Shown here: positions 11,946 through 23,707 of the stretch, in pieces
Layout: every line of letters starts with the position of its first letter
Position numbering within the stretch: position 1 is the first letter of the stretch
Assembly: GCA_021018995.1 (NCBI GenBank)
Contig: CM037590.1
Location: 105,215,097-105,279,096 of the forward strand
DNA: 64,000 nucleotides
Origin: Chloranthus sessilifolius
Taxonomy: Eukaryota > Streptophyta > Magnoliopsida > Chloranthales > Chloranthaceae
Direction: 5' to 3'
Program-made: the position numbers and the translations under genes
The notes under the pieces: model-generated
Databases searched by the model: none
What the model saw: the letters and a program-made list of their open reading frames with translations, nothing else
Told to the model about the DNA's origin: nothing

Positions 11946-12451
11946 TCAGTCCTCATTCTCTAAGTGAGGCTGCTGGGTTGCATTGTACACATTCAACTTG
12001 ACTTTTATATTTCCAAAAGATACTTTCATGACCCCTGATCTACATTGTATACAAGTATTTGCAGTGGCCAAAAGGGGCCTGCCTAAGATCACAGGGATAG
12101 AAGTAGCACATTTGCTCGACTCCATATCTAGCACCAGGAAATCAGCAAGATAAAAGAATTTGTCAACCCCAATCAAGACATCTTCAATGATCTCCACAGG
12201 CTTCCTTTCAGATCTGTCAGCTAGTTGTAAAATACTACATGTGTGGGCTTCAACTCTCCTAAGCCCAGCTTCTCATATACTGAATATGGAAGTAAATTCA
12301 CACTAGCTCCCAGATCTAACAAGACTTTTTCAATGGTATGATCCCTAATGATGCAGGGGAGTGTGGGGACTCCAGGGTCTTGGAGTTTTGTTGGAGTTGC
12401 AATAGTCAGTATTTGTTTCACTTTTTTTGCTGAAAAGACTTTCTTGGACAA
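11946..12451 (-). pseudogene. Element A aspartic protease, degenerate
   Basis: The retroviral-type protease would cleave Gag-Pol. The active-site motif is DLGASVNLLP (about 12325-12290). Athila proteases typically have DLGA in place of DTGA/DSGA, so the L is a lineage trait rather than damage. The second half carries the ILGRPLLATA flap/dimer motif (about 12090). A break at about 12200-12220 splits the two halves. It lies between gag and RT, as expected. Confidence 0.8.
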
Positions 12452-12749
12452 ATATATCCTTGATTGTCTTTTGTGGGTGCAAAGGTCTTTTAAAAACTTA
12501 GCATAGGCTAGAATCTGCTTGATTGCATAAGTAGAGGCAGGTTGATCTTCACTTACTTAAAAGTTTCCATCATTTCCTCTATTTTGGCATGCCCTTTATC
12601 AAAAGGGGAAGGTGCTTGCATTGCCTTAGGAAATGGCAAATGTGAGACTATTCCCCCATTTACATCCTTAGCCAACTCATCATCTCTTTTTTTGAATTTT
12701 TTTTTTTTTTAGGACCATCATTATCCTTCTTATTCAACATGAGTTGCTC

Positions 12750-14314
12750 CTATTGTACTTTCTCTTTTTCTTTTTCTGAAATTTTCAAAGGCCCACAGCC
12801 TACTTGATTGTCCACCAACCTTCCACTTCTTAATGTGGTGATAGATTTGGCTTCCTCATAGGAAGAAGAAACCTCACCTACCACATATTGTCTCCTTAGG
12901 TTGTCCATAGGTTGGCTAGGCAGCCTCCCTTCCTCTCTCTTGGTCAAAGCATTAAATAGCTGACCAAGATAGTCTTCTATCTTTTTAATGCTTTGGCTAT
13001 GAGAGTGTACATTTTGAGACATGGATCCTAAGTTCTGTAATGAGCTCAGAACTTGTTCCTCAAAAGAAAGTGATCTAGCAGTTGGAGGGGGTGCAACTTG
13101 CTGCACAGGCTGAGCCATAGGCTGAGTCATGGGTTGTTGATAGTGGGGCCTTGGAAAGTAATTCTGGTAGTATGGTTGAGCATTTTTTTAAGGCATGGGT
13201 TACTGTGGCTGCTGCTGCTGGTTTGAAAAAGTATCTTGTCTCCACCTCAAGTTGCGGTGGTTTCTCCATTGGTAACCAGCAGTGGGCTGTTGTCCAAAAG
13301 ACTGAGTGGCAGCTACATGCTCCATCACAAAGTCTGAAAATTGAACAGCTGAGGGGCATTCCTCAAGGGAGTGAGAGGGGGACTGGCATATAACACATGC
13401 CTCCTCTACTTTGGCAGCCATGGGTGACTGCATTGCTCCCATGAGCTTATCAAACTTTTTGATCAAATTGTCCACTTTCCTTTCCAAATCATTGTGCCCA
13501 CTCACCTCATACATCTTTCCTCTTGTGGTATTTTCTTTTACCATTCTAGGGATGTCCAAGTCCCTGGACAATGTCTCTCTCTGCATGGAGTTCTCACTGA
13601 TGATGTCGAACAACTCCCAAGCCTCCTCGGCAGTTTTGTGGAGGTAAGTACCACCATAAGAGGCATCTACCATATCTCTGCTTTTAGAATCAATTCCCTG
13701 ATAGAAACTTTGAACAAGCTGCCATTCAGGGATTTGATGATGAAGACATTTCTTCTGGAGTTCTTTGAATCTCTCCCATGCTTGGTGAAAGTCCTCAGTT
13801 GGGTCTTGAGCAAATAAGATAATACCCTTTCTCAACTGGCTTGTCTTGGACATGGGAAAAAACTTGGCCAAAACGACATCAAGATCACTCAGATCAACAT
13901 CTTTGGGTGGGAGCATTACAACCAAGTCTTGGCTCTATCCTTTAATGAAAAAGGAAAGAGTCTCATCCTGGTTGCTTCCTCCCCCAAACCTGTTATATTG
14001 AATGGAGTGCACGGTCCTAGAAATTCATCAATATGCTTATATGGGTCTTCTTTGGTCAGGCCATGGAATGAGGGTAGCATTTGGATTATGGAAGACTTGA
14101 TCTTATAGTTCCCTTGAACAGCAGGGAATTGAATATAGAAGGGGGAATTGTAAACCCCTGATGCATTGAATTCCTTCAAGGTTCTAGGTTGCTCACCCAT
14201 TTCAGCAGATTCAGATGTAGCAGATGTGGGTGAGATTTGTTTAGACCTAAGAATTCTTTCAACCTCTGGATTTAATGGAACAATCTGAGGATTGAGAGTT
14301 CTCCTTCCAAACAT
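12750..14314 (-). pseudogene. Element A gag, degenerate
   Basis: Gag would form the virus-like particle. I take the ATG at 14314 (MFGRRTLNPQ), which matches the element B start MLGRRSLSP. The retrotransposon-gag core (IQMLPSFHGLTKEDPYKH, RLFPFSLKDRAKTWL) spans about 14120-13920. The nucleocapsid-type zinc knuckle CVICQSPSHSLEEC (C-x2-C-x4-H-x4-C) lies near 13410-13370. The C-terminal part has a predicted helical segment (QSIKKIEDYLGQL) and ends before a lysine/glutamate-rich stretch. A frameshift at about 13915-13925 and a stop at about 13197 break the frame. Confidence 0.86.
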
Positions 14315-14651
14315 ACACCACTCACAATATTGAAGCACACAAGATGCAGAGCAAATTTAACACAACAATCAGAAACAACACAATTAACTAATACATCTAC
14401 AAATCCACAGATCAGAAAAATAAAAGGAGTAGAGGGATGCAAACTTTAGCACAACTTCTAGCACAATGCTCCTCCTTAGACACGTCTTCCAATCTGTTAA
14501 AAATAACAAAAACTACTCCAAAATAGCAAAAACTTTCAAAAGCAGTTAGTAAAAAACTAAACAGTTTATTACAGATCTACAATCTATACTAAAACAAACT
14601 TAGATCTACCAATTTTAAGCACACAGATCCTTGACAACGGCGCCAAAAACT
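14315..14651 (-). other. Element A leader and primer-binding site
   Basis: Between the 5' LTR and gag, the minus strand reads TTGGCGCCGTTGTC at 14633-14646, beginning a few bases inside the LTR end. It matches the TGGCGCCGTTGCC-type primer site pairing with tRNA-Asp that is used by Athila and other plant gypsy elements, with one mismatch. The rest of the leader is A-rich and non-coding. Confidence 0.82.
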
Positions 14652-16551
14652 TGTTAGCTTCTTACCTTGTATTCAATAAGAGGTTTAAAATCACACAATT
14701 AAAGAATCTATTGGTTGCACACACCAAGGCAAGCAGACAAACAGACCTGCAAGTATTCAGGGCCTGTTGTAACAAGTTTTAAAGGGTAAGTAAGGGTATG
14801 CCCACAAGGAAATGTGAGCTAAAAATTAAGTAAATCTCTAGATCTAAGGCAGATCTAGCACCCTACCTAATACTACAATAGCAAAAGAGAGAGGAGAGGT
14901 TTTACGGGGTTGTCACTTTAAACTAAATTACAAAAATACAATTAAATGCAGAAATGAATTGAGATTAAATCTAGAGTTCAGATCTTGCAAGTGAGGTGAA
15001 TATTTGGTGAAATTGGAAATAGAAAATGGAGAGAAATAGCTTGGAGTTTGGTCTTGCTGCAATTGGAGTGAGCTGACAGTATCACACAGAATTCAGAGTG
15101 CATCAATCCCTCATCTAGTTATAAGCACAGCTGCAGGATAAAAGGATCTTATCTAAGCCAGAGATTTGGATTGATCTTAAGGCTATGATCTCTCCACTTC
15201 AATGGTCATAGATCATCCAATAGATTCACCCCGTTCTCAGGTTTCCATCAGAACATTATAATCACTATAAATGCTACAACTGTCAGGCCACAGACACAGG
15301 CAATTGCAAGAATATTATACCTAGGGAGATCAAATGGTATCCAAGAGGTCTACCAGTTAAGTGGGTGAGCTGAATCCCATCTACACAAATCCGATCGAGC
15401 ACCAAATGAAACCAGATGAACTATGGATCTAATTAAAATAATAAAACTAACATTGCATTGAAATAAACTCACTATATAATGAAATGCTCTAAGATTTATA
15501 GTCTGTGCATTATCTGACCCTCAATAACACTCTCAATTCTCCCCAATTATAGATCCAACCTCACTCCTTGCCGCTCCAAAGAAATTAGCCAACCATAGTT
15601 GGACAAAAAGGAACAATAGAGAATTTTGATGCAAGCTCTGATCTCGAGAATTGACCCTCCTTTTTCAGGCAGCTTCCCTCCTTATAGCTCTCCCCTTCAG
15701 CCTCATATTTGTTTTTCATGTCAATCACAGCTCAGCTAGAATAATTCTGTTATTCCCTCTTTTATTCCCCTTCTAGAAGGCTCTCTCAGTTAGTTAGAGT
15801 TAGGAGAGAGTACGTGGGTTGGTTAGGGTTTCCCAGGGCACTTTTAGAAACTTCGTGCCGGTCACTAGAGTGCCTCGGATTGCATGCAGTAGGTCACCAA
15901 CTTGCATCATGTGCACAATAGATTTTCTGAGAAGTCCTTCAGTCAATTTTGATAGGTTCTTAAAGCTTTCGACAAGTTCCAAAAAGGCCCTTTGTTCCTT
16001 TTGCTAGGATTGAGGATCCTTTCGATAGGTTCCGATAGGTTGCTCCTGAGAATAGAGCTCCAGCATCTACAACCTTCATTTGGTGTGTTCGACAGGTTGG
16101 GGAATCCTTTCGATAGGTTGATCTTTGTGTAATAAATTTTGATAGGTTTACTTCTAGCTCCTATCGACAGGTTCCAGACTTCTCGATAGGTTCTCTTCGA
16201 GCTCAGGCAACCATTCGATAGGATGCTCCCTTTTCATTTTTGACTACGCGATAGGCACTGGATCCTATCAAATTCTCCCATCCTCACGACTTCTTCCTTT
16301 TTTCAGCCTTCAAATCCTATCGACAGCTTGTTTTCATCCTGTTTTCACTCCTTCAAAGCTGCTTTGTTGTTGCTGCATGCCCTAAGTGGGTCATTGTTGG
16401 GTCTGAACTGCACTGAGAGATGGATTTCTGCACTATGACTGCCTTTTACTGCTATCTACAAGACATACTCAACAAGCATTTATTAGTCCACTCATAGGTC
16501 TCTCAAAGCTCATGTTAAGGGGCGAAAAGTGGTACTTTTTAGAGATTAACA
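14652..16551 (-). repeat. Element A 5' LTR
   Basis: The 1,900-bp LTR has TG...CA ends and is followed at 16552-16556 by the right copy of the GCGTG target duplication. It aligns with 1333-3195. It carries the same U3 motif cluster (about 15945-16330), a TATA box shortened by two bases (about 15682-15686), and the conserved R/U5 box at 15176-15212. Confidence 0.92.
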
Positions 16552-16556
16552 GCGTG

Positions 16557-16880
16557 CGATCACAGGTTCAAAGGGTTGTTTAGGCGTGAATGAGTATGCG
16601 TGTGATTGTATTACGCGCTTTCATCGTGGCGCGTGATTGAGGAGTTACCAGGTTAATGTGCGGGCAACCTTTCATATTACGCAGCTCATGAGAGTCGCTT
16701 GATGGTATTGCGCGGTCTATAACGAGCGTGTGATCGGAGTGTCACGCCGTCGGTGCGAGCGATAGCTTATTTGCGCACTTCGGTTAAAGCGCGTGTTTTG
16801 GATTGAGCGCATAGTGTGATGCGTGTGACTGAGTTAAGCGCACGTGCTTGGGCACGTGATTAGGTCCGTACTCTATATAA
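16557..16880 (+). promoter_or_regulatory. GCGTGATT-type motif array with TATA box
   Basis: Words such as GCGTGTGATT, GCGCGTGATT, GCGCATAG and TTAAGCGCACGTG recur about every 20-40 bp on the + strand and lead into CTCTATATAAGCG (TATA at 16874-16880). The arrangement repeats at 19085-19440, upstream of the PMD gene, and resembles the U3 of element C's LTR (37500-37944). It may be the U3 of an LTR to which 1-1332 also belongs, or the promoter of a lost gene copy. Confidence 0.6.
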
Positions 16881-19084
16881 GCGAGGGAGCCTTCATTTGG
16901 TTTTCATTCTCTGATTTAGTCTCGAGTTTTACTTTCTTTGGATATTTTATATTCTAAAATTCATGTTTTAGCGATATCGGATGATCTAACCGCCCGATTG
17001 GGATGTCGTTTCTTCCTATATTCATGATTTCTCGTGATCTTTGCCCTAAGGCGATGCACGGGGACGACATTATTTTGGGAATGGGCGGTATTGAGAATGA
17101 GGGCATTAGTCTACACATCAATCCCTTTTAGGGAGTAGTGAAGGCAACGTAGAGGAGGAGGCGGCGGAGGAGATGAAGATGGCGGAAGAGAAGGAGTAAA
17201 AAGTGGAGGGATGTGTTTCCCAACCAATCCTTCCTGAAGCCTCTGATTGGACGCTCCAAGTCGGGCGCTGCTCCTCGCTTGGTCTTCGGTTTTCGGTTTA
17301 GGTAGTAAGTTAGGTTCTAGGTTTTCGTTTTGGGTTGTAAGTTTAGGAGGTATGCCTCTGGTGATACTTGTAAAGATTTTTTATAAATAAAGAAGTATTA
17401 TATATATATTTTATTTCTTGTGTTTATTTATTTTTTTAAACTCATTTAATGGATTAGTCAGGCATATTTGGTTTGTTTGATTTAGTTTAGGATTTAATTT
17501 AGCTTTTATCCTAAGATTAGTTCGTTTTTATGGAATTTTGCTTAGAGAGTTTACTTGGTTCTAATGGGTTTGTCGGAGGTTTTTTTTTTTGTGGTCCCAA
17601 CCAAGTCAGGGTCTTACTTTAGAGAGTTTTTTTGTTTAAAGTTTAAAGTTTCAGGTACTTTGCTTTGGCCTTAGGTTTGATTCAACTTGAGTTCTGGTCT
17701 TTTATTTGATTCATCATGAGACTTAAAAGGTGTGAGTTTTCAAAGGTTCTAGATGGTGGTGGGGGTGTTGTAATTTTATTGGTTTATTTACTTTGCTTTG
17801 GATTTGTGTTTCCTTGAAAGGGGTAAGTGTTATGTGATTATTGGTTTATCCAGGTTATCATGGATTGTGGTTTTTCAAAGGAGGGTATATGTTTGGCTTG
17901 GATTTAATTAGATTGAAAAGGTTTAAAGGTGTGACACTTGTCATTTGGTAATTTAGGAGGTATAGTTTATAAATGTGTGAGCTAAAAGCTTTGGGCTCTT
18001 GTTGTTTTGAATATTATTTCAGGTTTAGAATTAGAAATTTTGGGGTATTCTTTTTTGTGATTTTAGGCATTTCTGGTTTATCAATGTGTTTTCTTCCTTT
18101 CTCTTTTGTATCCCAGGTACTGAACCTGAAGAATTATGATTATTAAGTGGATTATTGAGAATGGACAGGATTGGGAATGCAAGATAGTAGTCGAATTGCT
18201 ATCATGATAAGGGAAGAGGTGGAGGAGAAGAAGGTGGTAGAAAGGAAACCCAAGGATAAGGCAGGGTCAAAGTTCTCATGACCGACACCTATGTTTCCTC
18301 GGTAGGCTCTATGGATTCAACGTTAGTTTCTCCTCCTTTTTAGGGTTTCCAAGGCAAACTCCCAACGGTGGATCCTGCAAATCTTGGGTGACTTTCCGTG
18401 AGCCACTCTTTTTTTTTCTGCCGACTCAGGGCGATGGGAAGAGGTTATTACGGTTAGGATTCATTCAGGGCGTACCCTTTCTCCGGGCTTCTCCGAGACT
18501 TCTAGTTTTCCAAATAAATTCGGATTCGTGCACTGCCTGAAAGTGAGGATTTTAAGCTTCTTGTTTTAAGTTGTATATTCAGAGGGTATGTCCTCGGTGT
18601 GTTTTGTAATTATTTTATTCATTTATGAAGTGATAATGTTTCTTTCATTTGTGATAATTTCTGTTTATGTAAATTTTGGTTTGGTTTATCTTGATATTTT
18701 ACTTGACTTGTTTTGAGTGTAATGCTTATTTCTTTAAGTTTGGTTCGGTTCAGTTCATTTATTTTGATACGAGGTGTGTTGGGAGCATTTTTTTTCGGTT
18801 AGTTTAGTTTAAGATCCAGTGCATAAGTGATGGGGGGTATTTTTTTTCTCATCATTTTTTTTAGTTCGGTCTTAGTTGAAGTGTGTAAGTGATGTTGGGG
18901 GGCATTTTTTTTATTTTGGCACGAGGTATATATTTTCGTCAAAAGTGTTTTCGGATTGGTCTTAGCAAGGGCGTAGTTTAGGTCCATAATTAGTGTTGGA
19001 AGTCTCCTAATTTGGTCTGGTGAACCTGCTGTTATGGGCATATTTTGTGTTTCTGGGAAATTGAACGCTTCACTACGGGTGCAT
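16881..19084 (+). other. Non-coding host sequence with two 3'-end-like segments
   Basis: No sustained frame is visible. Two segments look like ends of transcription units. Around 17345-17400 a GGAGGTATGCCTCTGG stretch leads into TTTTATAAATAAAGAAG, and around 18580-18650 a GAGGGTATGTCCTCGGTG stretch leads into TTATTCATTTATGAAG. Each is preceded by a short glutamate/lysine-rich coding-like piece (about 17160-17205 and 18205-18260). They may be 3' ends of deleted PMD-type gene copies. From about 18950 the sequence matches the region upstream of the minus-strand PMD copy (63610-63720), so the shared unit begins at or before there. Confidence 0.4.
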
Positions 19085-19612
19085 AAACTAATTGCGCGCC
19101 AAAATGGGAGCATGCGTGTCAGAGGATCAGAAGGTCATTAAGCGCTGTCGGTCAGTCGTTTAATCGAGTTTCGCGCATGGTATGCGGTGCAGGATTAAGG
19201 CGGTGGCTGGTCACTATTGCAGTGACTGTTGACATTCACGAGCTTGAATTCAAACACTTGAAGTGATTATGCGCCTGAGCAACGACGCGCAACTAGGTGG
19301 TCGGGTTGGGTTGAGCGGGCGACAATCGGTTTATGCGCTCGAGAATGGGCGCTTGATTCGAATTAAGCATAGGGACCGTGGTGCGTGATTCCGTCGAGCG
19401 CATGTGTTCAAGTGCGCAATTCAGCCAAGTCTTATAAATATTTCAAACACGTCCCATTCTTCCCGCGCTGTCCGTTTTGGTCTTCGATTCTCTAGTTTCC
19501 TAGTTTCCTAGTGCTCTATTTTTGGTATTTTCGTGATATCTCGCGATCCAGTCGTCCGTTTTAGGTACCATTTTTTTTGTTCTTTCTAGTTTTTCAAGTT
19601 CTTCGTTCTAGG
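19085..19612 (+). promoter_or_regulatory. Promoter and leader of the + strand PMD gene
   Basis: GCGC-containing words (TTGCGCGCC, TTAAGCGC, TATGCGCC, GGCGCTTGATT, GTGCGTGATT, AGTGCGCAATT) recur from 19090 to 19425 and lead into a TATA box, TTATAAATA, at 19433-19440. The leader contains a donor-like TTTTAGGTACC (about 19560) and acceptor-like TTCTAG sites just before the ATG at 19613, so a 5' UTR intron is likely. The same layout is found at the second PMD copy (63074-63640, minus). Confidence 0.65.
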
Positions 19613-22600
19613 ATGGAGGGTGAGGGTATTGGTGGGTGCGATCTTACTATTTCTAAGTTGGAGAGGACGATGATGGGGGAGGTAGGTGAGACGTCCGAGG
19701 CTCGGAATGATGCTATCACCGAGGAGGATGTCGGGGAGATAGTTGGAGAGGAGTTACCAGAGGTTGACCAGATGGAGGTCAGGAAGGAGGTACTCAAGAT
19801 TCAGTAGGGTATGGTTGAGGAGGAGGTTAGAGGGCTGAGGGTGATAGAGCTGGAGATGAGGGGGCTGAGGAGCACCAAGGTGAGGAGCATCGAGATCGCA
19901 GACACTTCCCACTGGAGGATTTCTTTGCCCGAGGCTGGGTAGGTACCCTTGAGCAAGAGTTTCTCCACTTATCTTAGACATTTAGGTTATTACATAGGCT
20001 TGTTAGGATCTAGAAACCCTTTTAATTTATGCCGAACCTGCATCGGTTATTGATTGTGTGCTCACTCATGCATCATGACGACATTTAGAAGTAGGTCATG
20101 TTTCGATTCAGTTACTCTTATCATGTTTTGTGTATTCATTATGAGTTGTCATTGTGTTTTCGAGTCATATTTCATTTGCTTTTAGCTGTAAGTATGCTCG
20201 TCTCTTGTCATGGGTATATGTATTAGTCTTATTTTCTACTGCTTGTGTTTCGTTCAATAGGAGCCCCTGCAGCTAGCTATCAGCTCGGCGTGGATCGAGT
20301 CCCATACATGGCATCGCGCCTTGCCGGAGTTCCAATGAGCTTGGTTGGCATCTTTCAACTTTGGGTCGATCCTAGAGCTGGAGCCCTTTTAGGTCGATCG
20401 TGGCCTGATCGCGACGATTCTAAAGAGGTGGAGGGAGGCGCATCAGGCGCTTCTCTTTCCAGTAGGCATGATGTTATTGACTCCAGAGGATTGGGTCCAC
20501 ATCACCGGTCTTCGTTTTGAGGGTGAGTCGATCACAGGGCGGATGGCAGGAAATTATTTGGAGGTGTGTGAGAAGATTCTTGGTGTACCGTATAGATCGA
20601 GTGGATCAGGGCCTGGTGTATTTTGAGTCACCTGGTTCTTCGATATGTTCGCTAGCAGTTTCATCCTTTCGAGGCATCATTCGGAGGCGAGGGCATCTTA
20701 TGAGGGGTGGTGCATATTGTTGGCAGGTCGAGAGCCCGTGGCTGAGCTGGGGTTGGCTGCGGATAGAGTGCTTCGAGCGTTCCTGATGCACTTCCTCGGT
20801 GCGATACTTTTTTCTTCTTCAACTCGGGGATGTGTCACCAGGTTGTTTCTGATGGTTCTCAGGAACTTGGATCGGGTCCCTACTTACGTGTGGGGTGCGG
20901 CTGCATTGGCGCATCTCTATGAGCAACTTTATCATCGGGGACAGGGTGTTGCGATGATCAGAGGTTTCCTTCCCTTCCTCCAGGTGAGTCTTAGTTAATC
21001 AGTGTCATGACGTCTTTAGTTTTTTTTTTTTTTCGTAGTAGTCGTTTAGCATTTCTCTTTTGTGTTGTTTTTTTTAGTTCTGGGCGTATGATCATTTCCC
21101 CTTTATTCGTCCGGGAGTTCTGTTATAGGTGACATTCATGTTCTCGTGGATGAGCGTGTGGAGGGAGGCATTGAGGGTCATCGCTGGTCTTCAGATCTTC
21201 AGGCCGTGCGAGGCCTTTTCTAGGATATGCATGTGGGGCAGGTATATATATCATCATGTGTACATTTTATTTCAGTCTGTTTCAAGTTTTTAGGCTCTAT
21301 GTCTTCATTGACGGGTTGGCTTGTCTATTTGGTTAGGTGATTTGGAGGCCGTACACGGCTGAGGAGGATGCGGGTGTGCTAGTGATCAAGTCTGGTCCGC
21401 CCTTCTTCGACGTGGACATATGGGTCCATTGTTTTAAGACGGTGGAGAGGATCCGCCTATCTCGGGTGGTGCGGCAGCTAGGGCTCGCTCAAGTAGTCCC
21501 CTCAGAGATTCGCCATAGGGTGGCGAAGAGGATGATTGCCCCCCCTGGCCGAAACTTTATAGAGTGGATAACGCTTCAGATAGCGGATTTTAGAGCTGGG
21601 GGGACCAGGGTCACAGGGGCGCGTGCTGAGGCGGATGTCCTAGAGTATAGGAGATGGTTTAGAGCATTGGGTGGTGGGCGCCTCTTCACACGTCCCTTCC
21701 ATGGGAGTGGCTCTTTCGCGATCGAGAAGCCGAATTCGGCATCGGCATTGAGGGAGAGGCTAGCTTCATTGGAGCAGGGCCATCTCACAGCAAGCGTGTG
21801 AGGGGGGATAGATGCTCTCCATAAGGTGATGGAGAAGATGGGATGTGCTCCTCGTCCGGATGACGAGATGCTGCACTCCTTGGTCCTCTCTGTGGCTCAA
21901 GGTAGGGCAGCGGAGGATGAGTTGGGGGCTTAGCTAGCAGAGACTCGATGGCTCCTGGTGAGTTAATTTATTGTTGTTTTTTTTGTATTATGTATTGTGT
22001 TGACTTGGTCTTGTGGTCGTTCTGACGTGGTTGTGGTGTCTCATTTTACTTCAGACAGTCTGAGAGGGAGGCCAAGGTTGCTCGCCAGGAGGCCCTACTG
22101 GAGGTCTATCACAGTCAGCAGCAGGATGATCGAGAGGTAGCGGCTAGTTTGTGGTCTGAGATTGATCGATTGGTAAGTGTCTATATGAACATGGTTTTGT
22201 TAGTGTCGTGAGTTCGCCGATTGATGTGTTTATTGTTATTTGTAGAGAGCCGAGCTCGCTGCTGGAGGTCCCGTTCCAGCATTTGATCCATCTTCAGTTG
22301 CTTCCTCCAGTTGGGAGGATCCAACGATGGCTCAGCTTCGAGCCAAGCTAGAGCATTGGGTAAGTTCCATTCAATCTTTTATCTTGTTTGTGCTATTACA
22401 TTAGTTTGTTGGGTGTCATGGTTTCACTTTCTTAATAGTTTATTAACATCATGTGGTATTTCAGAGTCGGGTTGTCGAGGATCTTCAGACGAGGGAGTCG
22501 ACTGCTGCCTCACTACGCCCGAAGAGTCAAGTATAGTATCTGGTTTGGTGTAATTTAGTTTAGGTTATTTTATTTTATTTCGTTCTGATATATTTTGTGT

Positions 22601-23068
22601 TGGCTTGTTTGGTTCTCTGTGCATGCTGTTCTAGACTCCGCTCCCGAGGCTTCCCCTCAGGAGTCTATCCCTATCCCTTCTCAGGTATGTTTTAGTTATT
22701 GTGTTCATAGTTTATTTATCATTATAGTATTTTTTGATGCATTTGTTTGTTTTCGTTGTAGCCGCCTACGTTTATTGTTCCTTCCATGCCGTCTGCTGAT
22801 CCAGTGACCACTGCGACAGTTGAGCGCCTTCTGGAGGAGAGGCTGGAGCTGGTATGGTTCTTTCCTTTTCAAAGCTTTTTCTATATTCATATATATATAT
22901 ATATATATATATATGTGGTTTTCTTTGACTTGGTCTAGTTACACAAGTTTGTCAGCTTGAGGAGGTGCATCTAGAGGTGGCGCGAGCGCGGACCACACCA
23001 GAGGTGAGACGAATCCTTGGGGAGACGCAGAGTCGCGAGGACCTACTTGTTGAGATGATGGTCACGCA
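19613..23068 (+). pseudogene. Plant mobile domain (PMD) gene, multi-exon, interrupted by element C
   Basis: PMD (aminotransferase-like) proteins occur as host genes and as cargo of plant transposons. Proposed exons: 19613-19937, 20262-20983, 21078-21241, 21337-21957, 22055-22172, 22246-22359, 22465-22530, 22635-22684, 22762-22851 and 22939 onward. Most introns have GT...AG ends; the first donor is mutated. Exon 2 carries the family signature LTPEDWVHITGLRFEG and the VLRAFLMHFLG and YVWGAAALAHLY helices. The next exons continue with FWAYDHFPFIRP and VIWRPY, matching the usual end of the domain. Later exons encode glutamine/glutamate-rich, probably coiled-coil sequence. Stops are present in exons 1, 2, 3 and 4. 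Element C's LTR begins inside the last exon. Nine introns argue against passage through spliced sense RNA. Confidence 0.72.
22889..22914. repeat. (AT)n microsatellite in a PMD intron
   Basis: About thirteen AT dinucleotides lie within the intron between the exons ending at 22851 and starting at 22939. Confidence 0.9.
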
Positions 23069-23144
23069 TGTAGACACCCCCATTTTGCCCTCTCAAAATA
23101 TACAAATTTGTTCAATCAACCTTTGACCTCATAACCCTAATATG

Positions 23145-23707
23145 GGACCATATGTTGAAACAATAGTATATGACTGAACACAGGCTGAAACAATAGTTCT
23201 GTGGCTCGGGCCCTATACCCCCGATGTGGAAATCATGCACTGAAACAATAGTACATGGCTGAACGCAGGCTAAAACAATAGCTCTGTGGCTCAGATCCCG
23301 ACGTAGGGAGACTATATACTGAAACAATAGTATATAGTCGGAATGCAGACTAAAACAATGGTCTCACATTTCAGACCGCTAACCCTAATGTAGGGCCATA
23401 TGCTAAAACAATAGTATATGGCTGAACACAGGCTCAAACAATAGTTCTATGGCACAGGCCCCATACCCCCGACGTGGGAACCATGCACTGAAACAATAGT
23501 ATGTGGCTGAACGCAGGCTGAAACAATAGCTCTGTGGCTCAGATCCTGACATAGGGAGACTATATACTGAAACAATAGTATATAGTTGGAATACAGACTG
23601 AAACAATAGTCTTACATTTTAGACCCTGTTGCCTTAATATTGGGACCATATGCTGAAACAATAGTATATGGTTGAACATAATCTGAAACAATAGTTCTGT
23701 GGCCCAG
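23145..23707 (+). repeat. 249-bp tandem repeat in element C LTR, about 83-bp subunits
   Basis: Three copies of a 249-bp unit start at 23145, 23394 and 23643; the third is cut by element B and finishes at about 37324-37495. Each unit is built of three related blocks of about 83 bp, each with the core TGAAACAATAGTATAT and a second TGAAACAATAG about 35-40 bases later. Blocks at equivalent positions in successive units match better than neighbouring blocks, which is a higher-order repeat arrangement. Confidence 0.85.
23703..23707. repeat. Target-site duplication of element B (left copy, mutated)
   Basis: CCCAG precedes the left LTR of element B; CTCGG follows the right LTR at 37319-37323. They differ by two transitions. 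The tandem repeat units of the target read CTCGG or similar at this place, so CTCGG is probably ancestral and the left copy has mutated. Confidence 0.7.

Larger units (their letters stand above)
1333..16551 (-). mobile_element. Element A: full-length Athila-type LTR retrotransposon
   Basis: A 15,219-bp Ty3/gypsy element in minus orientation. Reading the minus strand the order is 5' LTR (14652-16551), tRNA-Asp-type primer site, gag, protease, RT, RNase H, integrase, a non-coding motif array, a long accessory ORF, a 1.7-kb non-coding tract with a polypurine tract, and 3' LTR (1333-3195). The Athila assignment rests on the gag sequence, the DLGAS protease motif, the FMDDF RT catalytic motif and the accessory ORF after pol. 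All ORFs carry stops or frameshifts, so it cannot supply its own proteins. The LTRs differ by many substitutions and indels, including about 40 bp near 14705-14745 absent from the left LTR, so it looks older than elements B and D. Confidence 0.93.
23069..23707 (+). repeat. Element C 5' LTR, first part (to element B)
   Basis: The LTR opens with TGTAGACACCCCCATTTTG. From 23145 it consists of a higher-order tandem repeat (see the next entry). The LTR resumes at 37319 after element B. Without element B and one target duplication it would be about 3.2 kb long. Confidence 0.72.

Noticed and set aside
16557-19084. A full LTR with TG...CA ends next to the PMD gene
   Set aside because: A TATA box and poly(A)-like end are visible, but I found no second copy, no primer site and no duplication to fix its borders.
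23145-23707. CRISPR-like spaced repeats
   Set aside because: The spacers repeat too, unit length is 83/249 bp, and the setting is a plant LTR; this is a tandem repeat.
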